Source: Triatoma infestans
Taxonomy: Eukaryota; Arthropoda; Insecta; Hemiptera; Reduviidae
Length of the DNA stretch: 64,000 bases
Reading direction: 5' to 3'
Assembly: GCA_011037195.1 (NCBI GenBank)
Contig: JAAEAF010002738.1
Coordinates: forward strand, 121,332-185,331
Below, piece after piece: positions 26,801 to 38,800 of this stretch. The position numbers were made by a program, and so were the translations under genes. The notes beneath the pieces were generated by a model. That model made no database searches. It saw only the letters and a program-made list of their open reading frames with translations, and was not told the DNA's origin. Position 1 is the stretch's first letter. Each line of letters begins with the position of its first letter.

Positions 26801-29800
26801 TGCTAACTGACCAATAAAAACACAAACGAAGACAAATAAAACACAATTTTGAATTTTTCTTTTTTCTAACTGCTTTTAGAATAGCAAACAATAATGGAAC
26901 GTTTCCAATTTTCCGCAAGAGGTTAGACTGACAATATAAGATTTCCATTCTCACTTATCCCCTTTTTTATTGACCTGTAAACGAACTAGAATCCCTTTTA
27001 ATAAACACAAGCTTAGTGTGCCTCGCGGACATAGCAAAACAAGTAATAAATACTCAAGGAATATCCCTGAGTATCTCTTCAGTATAAATGTATTTCCGAT
27101 GAATCGATTTTCTTCAAACTCAAAATATTAGCAACATATATAGTCTATTTACTATGAAGATGACACAATTATATATAATAAATTGAAAAAGAACTTAAAA
27201 GGAAAATATGACCCCCACCACTCCATCAAATCCCCTTAGATAACTTTACCCAAAGAAATGTTTTAAACAAAACCACTAGCAGCGATGAAAAAAAAATTGG
27301 AAAACAAAATGAATGTGTTATTGATCTGTATATGAACAGAGCCGTGTGCATCTATTTACCTGTGAATTGGGCAGTGTATTTGTAATTAATAAAGTGAAAG
27401 GAAAAAGTTCCTGATAATGTGTAAGACTTAACAATGGCATATGAAAAAAAGAACCAATAATTTGTTATTACAGACCTGTCAACAGTAAAAATGTTTTACG
27501 CAAATGTTTGTTAATAGATTATGAATGATATAGTGAAATGGGTATTTCACAAGAATCAGAATGGCAAAGGAAGGGAAAATACTGGCTTCTATCTTTGTAA
27601 AATTGTAGTCCAAATCAAACTTGGCTATAAAAACAGTAAAATGCTTGTTATTTTCGAGTACAATAAAAACTGTTTCATAGCGTTAATCATAATCATCCGT
27701 GGCTCAAGAAGAAAAAACTGGATTCAGCTAAAAGAGGTAGAATAAAGAATTTAAAAAGAAAGGAGTAAAGCATCTGAAATGTGTTTGGTGTGTAGTATGT
27801 TTGTAGTAGGACGAGCGGTATTGTAAAAGGGCTTGTAAGTATATTATTATTATTTTATTGTCTGTGGGGAGGGACCAAGCCCCTATGCTATCCAAAGCCC
27901 TTCAGGGCCCATATATCTACCCCAAAGTTCGGAGCCTTTTCAGTGCACTGCCGGCCTCCGGACAGTGAGCTGTAAGAGGCTCCTAGGAAGAAAAAATCTA
28001 AGGGCAGCAGCTGGACTCGAACCCGGGACCGCCGCATTGCTAGTCCAGCGCGCTACCACTGAGCTAATCCCTTCCCTGCTTGTAAGTATATATGTTTAAG
28101 AGAGTGAAGTATCAGAAATAAGAAAGTAGTCACCACTGCTAACAATAAATATATTCTATTGAAATAATAACTACAAGTTATTTGCAAGATATTATAAACT
28201 TATTAATATGCACTGATGCTAGAGAGAGCGAAAAACAAGTGTTCTGCTTCGGTGTCTACAACCAAACTGTGTCTTAATAAATGATGCAGAATAAAGGTAA
28301 ATCTCTTATCACTGGCATGAGTTTAAGAGAGCGATTCCTGAAGCAAGTAGTCCGGCTTTGAAAGCAGAATGCAGACTGTCCAAAAGAATGCCTTCTCTTA
28401 CAAAACATTTGGCCAAGTGGCATTTATCAATTTAACGGATTCTTGCGCCTTTGTCTCTTGGTTTGCATTGACTTAGATTGTAGTATACCTGGCTCTATCC
28501 CCATCACTAGATACACTATTTGAACTATCTAATTTTCACAAAACTATTTTCCAAAACTATTATTTTTCCATTTCGTTCTTCCACTACACATCAAACGAGA
28601 TTAGTGGCTAAATATAACGAAATACTGTACCACAGCAAGATGAGGGCGATGTATTATCGAGTTTGTTATCAATAAATTTGTTTGATGATGGCTTCGATAA
28701 ACAAATAACATGTTAAAAAAAAACACCTTTGTTTTGACAATGTTATTACAAGAAATTCAATGAAATCTCTTACATTAATTATGGTAATTTTTAAGATAGA
28801 ATAATCAAAGCCCTTTGATTAGCCAAAATAAAATTTTACAAATTAATTATGGAAGATTCTTCTCGACCGTTACTTGTATGAAGGAAGAGGATTGTGAGGT
28901 TCGGTCTTTTTAAAAAATAAGAAAACTTGAATTCTTGCCAACGTTTCGACAAATATATTGTCTTTTTCAAGGAAAAAAAAAACTATTATACCTTCACTAT
29001 TCTCTGTGTTGTTGAGGTGTTCTCAACTTTTTATTTTCCAAAATTGTACATGAGTTTTTAAGTTTGATATGTTTTGAAGATTATTTAATAGTTTTTTTAT
29101 TTTTTTATGCCTTGAAAAAGACAATATATTTGTCGAAACGTTGGCAAGAATTAAAGTTTTCTTATTTTTTAAAAAGACCGAATCTCACAATCCTTTTCCT
29201 TTTAAAAATTAAATCAAAATTTGGTGGCTAGAGAGAGGCAAACCTCCGCACCACTTTCTCTCACTGCAGTAAACAAAATTGTAATTGACAAACCTTCTAC
29301 AAGCTTATAGTTTCTTAAATGTTTGTCTCCATTTTCGTATGAATATAAGAATCTAAACTTAATAAAACAACATTTTCGAGTAAAGCCCATAATCTAAATC
29401 TTTTTTAAATGAATTTCTCGGAACAAAGATTCAAACGAAAGTGATAGATCTCGATATTCACGGTTATTATACAAATTTTAATGATATTCGTTTTTATGGA
29501 GAAAACTGAAAAAACTCTTCAGTATAAATGTATTTCCGATGAATCGATTTTCTTCAAACTCAAAATATTAGCAACATACATAGTCTATTTACTATGAAGA
29601 TGACACAATTATATATAATAAATTGAAAAAGAACTTAAAAGGAAAATATGACCCCCACCACTCTATCAAATCCCCTTAGATAACTTTACCCAAAGAAATG
29701 TTTTAAACAAAACCACTAGCAGCGTTGAAAAAAAAATTGGAAAACACAAAATGAATGTGTTATTGATCTGTATATGAACAGAGCCGTGTGCATCTATTTA

Positions 29801-32800
29801 CCTGTGAATTTTGCAGAACGACCGTGAAACATAGTGGTCATTAGAAACGAAGCACTAGAGATAGTAAAGATAAAAATTCAAGACGTTGAATAGAAATGGT
29901 ATTTTAGTTGGTTGGTGGCCGTGATAAGGACCCTTGGTGGTAGAGTAGCAGCAGTTTCAAATGTTAGCCGCAGCCATGCTTGTTATATAATGGTCTTTGG
30001 TTTTCAAGTACGACGAACAATTTTTCGTCAATATCCTTGGCAATTTTACAGCACAAACGTTAAAATTTCGTGAATCGCCGGCACAAATGCTAACGATCGG
30101 TAAAAATAAAAAGTGAAAATAAAGTTTGTGGCCAGTCCAACTTGACGTTGTACTAGCCACATTATTAGTTTAATAACTTTTTTAATTTTACGGCACAAAC
30201 TCAACACTAACGATTGGTAAAAAATATTTTCAAAAGTCAAATAGAAATTAGTGGCCAGTCTAACTTGATTTCAAGCTAGACTGGCCACATTTTTTTCTTT
30301 ATCTTCGTCAATTGTACGGCACAAACAATGAAATTTGGTGAATCGACGGCACAAACGCGGCACCAACGATTGGCAAAGAGAAAAGTTTGAAAAAGTAAAA
30401 AAAAAAAAAAAAAAATGTGGCCAGCCTAACTTGACGCTAATTCTTACCTCAATAACTTTCGTCAATTTTGCAGCACAAACACTGGAATTTTGTGGATCGC
30501 CGGCACAGATGGAGCACTTAAGATTAGCGAAGAAAAAAGTTCGAAAATTTGATTAGGAATCGGTGGCCGTGAAAACGGCCGTTGGTAGTTAGTGGAGCAG
30601 GCACTTTCAAATATTAGCCGCAGCCATGGCCTTTGGTTTTCAAGTACGACGAACAGTTTTTCGTCAATATCTTTGTCAATTTTACGGCACAAACATTGAA
30701 ATTTGGTATATCGCCGGCACAAACGCAGCAGTAATGATTGGCAAAGACAAAAGTTTAAAAAAGTGAAAATAAAGTTTGTGGCCAGTCCAACTTGACGTCA
30801 ATTTGGACTAGCCAGATTTTTTTCTTAACATCTTTGTCAATTTTACAGCAGCAACGTTGAAATTTGGTGAATCGCTGGCACAAACGCAGCACTAACGATT
30901 GGTAAAAAAAGAATTTTAAAAAGTCAAATAGAAATTGGTGGCCAGTCCAACTTAAAGTCAAGTTGGGCTGGCCACATTCTTTCCGTAATAACCCGCCGCT
31001 ACCTAGGTGCACTATGAGGGAAGCTTCCCATTTTTTCTTACAATGCTGTGTAACACCGATTTACCGTCACGGGAGTCGAACTCTGAATTTTCGCTGTTAG
31101 ACCAACGCGTAGTACCTTATAGTTGTAAGTGAAAGTACAATAACTAACAATTTATTGTTCTTAACGTATTTCAGTAGTCTTTAGTAGATCTTAATTAATC
31201 AGAAATCAGTTAAGTCAAATCAAATAGTTTAATCAATTAAGAGATTTATAATTAATCAATTTTACCAGGTATGTTGCATTTCCTGAAGGAACTTACGGTG
31301 AAAGGGGTATCAACAGAATCTTTGCTTGGTCTGCATCCTTCTACAAAATGGGTCATCCAGGAAGATATAAAATCTGGCCTAGAAGAAGGTCATGTTAAAC
31401 CTTTACGAACTTTCACCTTTCCTACTGATACCTTAAACATTGAAGCTGTAGATATGTTGAAGTAAGTCTAATTAATAAATAGTTAATTTGAAGAAAAATG
31501 GAAGACCAACCAACTGCATGGTTGTTTTTTTCCTTATTTTTACATTATTTTATTTCTTGAAACAGTTCCAAGGATGGCTACAGTGGTCAGATGGTTGCTC
31601 TAATGAAATACAGTGGGATACGAAAACTGGAGAAAGAATTACTTATCTGTTCTGGTCAAAAAAGTCAAGTTATTTTAAGTAAGAATATAGTGCTATTTGA
31701 TTTAAATGTAATCAATTTAGTAAAATTTCTTCTTTAATATTTAAATTGTTTATGAAGGTAATGAAGACAGTTTTTGGCTTGATTTGCTAAATTGGTTGTT
31801 ATGTAGAGGTGCCAGGAATGTTCATGTGCTTAACGAATTTCATGATATGAATCGACCCACTTCGCTGAGGTAATGTTTTTTTATTTGTATTAGCCTTTTT
31901 TTAAAACAGTTCCGTCTTGCGAGTGGTTTAGTGGTTCCCAGAATTTCAATAGTACATTATACAAAGAAAAATAAATGTCAAGGAGTGACTGATGTCTTGA
32001 CTTATGTGCGAGTAAATATTTGTCCAAAATCTGAAAGAAGGAATATGCTAAAAATGTGTACTAAGGCACTAAATCTTACTTAAGACAAAAAAATGTATTT
32101 TATACTTAAACAAATTTTTACCTGACTGCTTAATTATTTTTATTTCTATTTGATTCCATACAAATTGTTATCAATTAAATAATTGTTTTGGTTGTAGATT
32201 TTTGAGCATTTTGAATAATTATCCTTCCGTTAATATTAACTCGCATCCGAAGAAGAATAGTTCAAGTTTGAGAACTTTAATGACAGATATAAATTCTCAA
32301 CAAGAAATATCTGAAGTATTCTGTTTAGGAAAGGTGAATTGACTTTTTTTATCCATTAAATTTAAGATTTAGAAGGTACAATAATTATCTATTACATTCA
32401 ACGAAATTTCCTAAATGACCATTATTTATGAGTTCCGATTTTATACTCGCTACCTTCAGAAAACTATGATACCGATATGTCCGCAAAGCACAAGACAGTT
32501 AAGATTGTCTCATTTATTAAGATTGTACATTTGGCTACAGAATTTTTGTTTACTTCCCGCGCTTCGTGAATATTTCAGCTTAATATTTTTTGAAACAAGA
32601 TCAGTTTTTACTAGAGCTCAAATTGATAAACTGATAATTACAGAAAGACCAATAAAAAGTGATATTATTTTTTATACAAATTTTTGTCAAAAAAATTTTT
32701 ATATTCTTCCAGATGCCAGAAGAAGAAATCAACAAGTTGGATATCATCCTAAAAGATATAAACAGTAATACCAAACTGATATGTATTGGAAATGGTGGGG

Positions 32801-35800
32801 AAGCAGTTTGTGAATTAAGAAATAAAAATAATATCCCTGGACTTGCTATTTCTTGTGAACTACAGTTGATGAAGGGATCTATAATATTACCAGAAATCGA
32901 TCGTATTATTAATTATTGCGGAGATCACAGTGTAATTACCTTAAGTGAGGAAGATCGTTACAAAAAAGCAGGTAATTTTTTAATAATTTCTAATATTCAA
33001 ATAGTTTTTTTTGTATTTGGTCAGGTGAAAATTAAATGAGGTCAGCAAGCCCTGAATTAAAAAGACAGGCTTATGGTTAAAACAAGTAAGCCTTATTTCC
33101 CCTCTCACTTAGCGCTTCGCAGATGACTGGCTTGAGGTGGCAGTATCTCCAAATATGTTGTCAACAATTTGGAGATCTGAAACGCTAATTTGAGCATAAT
33201 ATAATAAGATATAATATAATAATTTAAAAAAACTAATAAAGCACAGTTGTCGATAATTATTATTATGATTAAGTTATAAGAAAAAAGGAAGGCAATAAGA
33301 AATAAATGATGACATTATTCAAGTAATATTAGTATAACATGTTAATAGCTAGCAAGCCTATATAACACGATATCACGGTTTTATCTATCGCAAAAATGTA
33401 TGATCATCTCAATGGAACTTAAGAATCACTTTCATGGTACTTTTCTGCCTGTGAGTTCTTCAATGTAGTCTTAAGATTTATAACATAGAATGTAGTAAAA
33501 CTCATAAAATATAAAAGTTTAGATAACTACTTTTTACACAAAATAATTTCACCATGATGTGTGATTTATTCGTTCCAGTGAACCAATCCGTTCGAACCGT
33601 CCATCACTAATTGTAAACTTTATGCAGTGTTCTTTTCGGAATGTTTTGGTTTTGTAATACTGCTTTCATGTGTTCAGGTTTTCTATTACAATAAATGTTT
33701 TCGTGTTTACTTCTCTTCAATTCATTATTTTTTTTTAATTTTAGGCGCGTCCATAACTATGGTCAGTGGCGCCCGGAGCCTTCTCAGTGCACTGCCGGCC
33801 TCCGGACAGTCTATAGTGAGACAGTGTTCTCTCATTATAGACAACACTGCCCTTCACAAGAAAAAATAGTTGCACAGCTGGACTCGAACCCGGGTCCTTC
33901 CCGTGGGAGTCCAATACGCTAACCACATATCTAATCCCTTCCCTCAATTCAGTTTGCATCACCATTCCTTGTCCGTCAACAAATTTGAATCAACATATTT
34001 CTAATTTTAGAGTACAATAATCTTGCTGCCTGCCAGAGGAGACTTCCTGAAGATATCACAGAATTACTATCATTACAGAAGAAATCAGTACCTAAAGCCT
34101 GTTTCATTGAAACAATGACAATGTGTGCACCATATAAATATAATAAAGAAGTAGATCCAATATTTGTAATACCCAGTTTGAAGCCAAATGAAATAGACAA
34201 ATTAACTTCAAGATTGTTTTATCCAACATTTGCGGCGAGATTACCTCATGATGTTGACGATATAGATGTGATTGCCAAAGATTTATTTGAAGTAAGTATA
34301 TCTTTTAAATAAAATTATTTTTTCTATTTAAATTAAAATCACCCTGACTAGCGCATAATACTTCCATTATAAAATTGTATTTTTTCTTTTCTATCATTTC
34401 TTAATAAACGATATTTGTTTATAAATGATGTTTATCTTCAGGATATGAAACGATTCAATTTCAATGTATTCACCATAATAGCTAATCATTGGGGCGGGGC
34501 TGTTGGATTAAATTTAGCAAAATATTTAGAAAATAATGGTAAACTAGTGCTGCTTATACTATTGAACAGTTCTCCAGATTCTATACGAAGTTGGGCTTCC
34601 ACAGTGCTTCAGATGGGCGATGATAGTCTTATTAATAAATATTTGAATCTTCCACACAATGTAAGTGAAGTTTATTATTTAATTTTTCAATTTTAAATTT
34701 ACAAATGTAACATTAATAAATTGGTAATATTTTTCTTAACCAAAAAATCTGCTGTGAAACACTCACACGACATTCTCTTATTACAATGATATAATTAACA
34801 GCTTTTTTAAAACTTGGAAATTGAGCACAAAGTTACCTTGACGAAAATATAGTAGCGATAGGGATATCGTTGTTTCTGTGCATACAGAACATTGTATTCC
34901 TGAATACAGCGCTTTCGTCAAACCTGTGTAACACTGAAATCTAACGTATAGAGAACTCACCAATAATCAATTGTTCCAGAAAAAAAATGTTTAGATAAAG
35001 TGATAGGTTATAATTTGTGTTGTTAATATTCCAAGTTATTGAAAACTTGAGAGCCGTTTTCTCTTGAGACCCCTCCCAACTTCCATCATTTATTAAATCA
35101 ATGCAATCCATTCTCGATAGCATCGAATTCCACTTTGGTCTTCTCATTATATATTTTTTTTTTTATACTGCTTTATTTAAGAAAAAAATAATTACAGTGG
35201 AGTTAGGTTTGAAAAAGCCAAATAAGGTTCTTAGATATTACATAACTACCAGCGAGAAAACAAAACTGTCAAATCTACAAAATATAAATAAACAGAAAGA
35301 ACTGAATGACATAATGTGATAAAAATTAAATATGAACTTTGAATATATAGTATAATATAGTATTAAATTGAACAATATAAATCTTAATCTTATAAAGTAA
35401 TAATATAATAGTAGAGGTTGTTTATATGTTCATAACTTTGAGGGTTTAACAGATATCCAATATCGTTATTATATTTATTCGGATATCGAGGAGTAGATGT
35501 TTGTCAGTCGTGTAGGCAAGACCTATGTTAATTTTATTCTTTTTTGGCAGTTTAAAGTTGTGTAACTAACTTGTTTTTTTGTTCAAAAGATAGATTCTCG
35601 AGTTTTCTTTTTCTTGAGTCTATTTATAAAAAAATCTATCGAGTGGTTTTTAAGCAAATTCCAATTTAAGTGTAATTAAGAACATAAAAATTTGACTTTA
35701 AAGATAGTGTTCTATTTAAACTTTGGAACTACATAAGTGCTGGAAGGGGTACACCAATATTTGTTGTGAGTAGAACAACTAACCACCGCGCCGTCAATCT

Positions 35801-38800
35801 GTCTCTTTCTACATTTTTTATCTTTCTCTTCCATATATGCGCATGCCTGCAAGTCACCTTCTTCTGTTTTGATTTGAAAGTAAATATTTATTATTTTGCT
35901 ATTTATATGGATTAGAACGTTTAGAATACTTCCGTCGTTCTTCTGTCAGCTGACTTCAGTTTATATCAGTTTTTTTTAATTTATAATATAAATATTAATT
36001 AATTTATTTATTTCTTCTCTCTCTTTATTTACATTTAATAAGTTATTTAAATTTGTGTTTAAAAAAAAAATGAGATATTGAATGCCTCAAAAATCAGAAG
36101 AGTACACTACGCCTAAATCTCGGACATCTAATTCTTCTAAGAGAGTTAGAAGCTCACCAGAATTAGCCGGAATGAGCTCAAAAAAAGTGTTGTTAGGTAC
36201 TAACACCTCTCATGTGGATGTTGAGAATGTGTCTTTGTCAAAGGTTGAATTAATGGAGTCAATCTCTCGTGTTGTAAATGATGCGTTGGCGCCGCTTAAA
36301 AGTGATTTGAGTTCTCTTAGAGAAGAATTTAAATCCATTAATCATGGGTTTAAGACACTTTATGAAGACAACAAAATTCTTAGAGAGGAGAATAGGCTAC
36401 TTAAGACGGAAGTTAATAACTTAAATTAGCGCAAGATAAGATGTTTAGCATACTTGATGAAATTGAAATTAAATCTCGCCGTAACAACCTAATTATTAGA
36501 GATCTATAATATAAGGAAGATGACGATATTGCGAAACTTGTAACAGATCTCTGTCGTCAAGGGTTTAATGTTGCAGTTAGACCTGTTATCTGTATTCCCA
36601 CTAGGCAGAAGAAGATTAGCACACAGACCTTTAATGGTAACGTTTGTCCGTTTTTCGGACAAATTGGCAGTTCTGAGGTGTGTTAAGCGTCTCAGAGGTA
36701 CAGGAATTAGTGTGAATAATGATTTTCCAGTAAATTTTAGAAGGAAGCATACTAGGTTGTTATTGGTCAGAAGGGAAATTTTAAGATTGGTCTCTGAGTG
36801 AGGGCTTAAGATATGGCAGCGATTCTGGAATCACGAAGCTGAATGAGATTGTTGGTGCTGATCTCTCCAAGTTCCTTTCAGATATTCTCAGGGATGTTAT
36901 CTCCGAGAAGACATCATCGGGTGTGCAACCTCACCCTATGGTTCTCTCTCATCAATTCAAGCTGCAGAGACATCTTGAGGATACTTTGTCGGCCGGCGTC
37001 AACCTTTACCAATCTACAATTCAGTGAATAAGTTAAGTGTTATTTCGTTTAATGTGGCGGGTTTAAAATCGATGGTTAGGGATCATTTTTTTTTTAATTT
37101 TATTAAAAAATTTGATATTTTTATATTATTAGAAACTTTTTTGACAAATGATAATGTTAATTCTTTTGATTCTTTTTTTGGCGAATATAATCTTTGCGAA
37201 TGTAACCTTTTCATCATTAATTTTAATATTGTATAGTAATGTAAAGTTTCAGAATAGTTTTTACTTTTTCAGTATTTTGTATTTATGTATTTTTTATTTT
37301 ATTTGCAGTATGAATATTTTTTTTTTTTTTTCTCATGGATTACAGTATACAAGAAAATATCTTTTACATATTACATATACATAATCCTGTAATGAACTTT
37401 GGAATTGTAATCTCACGATAGAAATTCCTCTAATTCTAATAAACAGAAACATTTAGTCGTGATTTAGCTGGTCATACATTCAAAATGCCAGAGTTCTTTG
37501 TCATAGAATAGCGAGATATGGTTTTTATTTGTGGGTTTTGTAACGGCAGCGCGGAAGCTGCAGCTGAGTATGCTAGCCGTTGGCCTAACAGGAAACCATA
37601 TAAGCAGCGTATTAAAGACTAGGGGAAACCGGTTCTGTGAGAATAAACTACCGAGGAAACTGATCGTTCTGACGACGTTCTGGTTGCACGGGGATTCTCG
37701 TCACTCCAATAGTGCATGTTGCGGGTGTTTAAAGAACCATTTCGAGTAAACGTCGCCTCATCGGTCCACATAATGCTTTGGGGGAAACGACGATCCTGGG
37801 CTGTTGTTGTAGCAGCCAAATACAGAAATTCTAGATGCGTTGACATGAATTTTCGTAAGAACGATCTTAAGTTTCCTCGGTAGTTTATTCTCACAGAACT
37901 GGTTTCGCCTAGTATTTAATACGCTGCTTATGTGGTTTCCTGTTAGGCCAGCGGCTAGCATACTCAGCTGCAGCTTCCGCGCTGCCGTTACGAACCCACA
38001 ATTAAAAACCATATCTCGCTATTCTATGACAAAGAACTCTGGCATTTTGAAGGTATGACCAGCTAAATCACGACTAAATGTTTCTGATTATTAGAATTAG
38101 ACGGATTTCTATCGTGAGATAATAATTCCAAAGTTCATTCCAGGATCATTAATTAATCTTAGGATATTTTTGTAACAGCTCTCAATTTTCATTTTGTGGT
38201 TTTTTACATTTATTTCGCATAGTCTTCAATTTTACTTTTGGAATCATTGACAGCTGTGTTGGGGGGGAGAGTGAAGTAACCGATAATTTACCCTTAAAGT
38301 GCTATTCCACTATATTTTCGCCTCATATTGTGAGCACATAATCATCTGTCGAAATTACTACATTATTATTACTATATATTATCCCCCCCTGTTTATTAAA
38401 CTGTCTGCCGCGGGCCTATAGGTAAGGAAGGCACCTAGATCCCTATAAGTGAACGCATTGTTTTGTGTTCTTGTATTAGTATTATATATATAGACTGTCT
38501 CGGCCATCTTCGTTAGGGGTCCAGAGGCCGCGGGTCGTCGTTCCCCTGTAGCAAAATCTCCATGATGATCCTAAAAGAATGGAGGATTACAGGCTTGCTG
38601 CATTAAATTTTCGTCTTTCACTTGATTTCAAGTTTGTGTAGTCCACCCTGGATAGCGCGCGGTATTACACCAACTGCAGAGATGACAATCGGCACAGTGT
38701 CAAAAGATTCAACGCCTCTCCAAAGAGAAGTAACCTCAGCTCCCAGCGGCCTGTACTTAATCAGTTTCTTATTGAAGGCCTGCACATCATTACGTGAGTC

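Noticed and set aside
27845..28077. tRNA-like sequence (box A and box B)
   Set aside because: It sits at the head of a repeated element with a body, a tail and 14-bp target duplications, so it is a SINE, not a tRNA gene. The same applies at 33.7, 52.6, 57.8 and 59.5 kb.
30030..30980. Regular repeats resembling a CRISPR array
   Set aside because: Units are about 130-150 bp and degenerate, with homologous rather than unique spacers, in a eukaryotic genome.
32415..32712. Missing KR exon between FAS-A exons 20 and 21
   Set aside because: The stretch is partly conserved in arm B (60720-60960), but small indels shift the frame between copies and no KR motif is readable, so I left it as intron.
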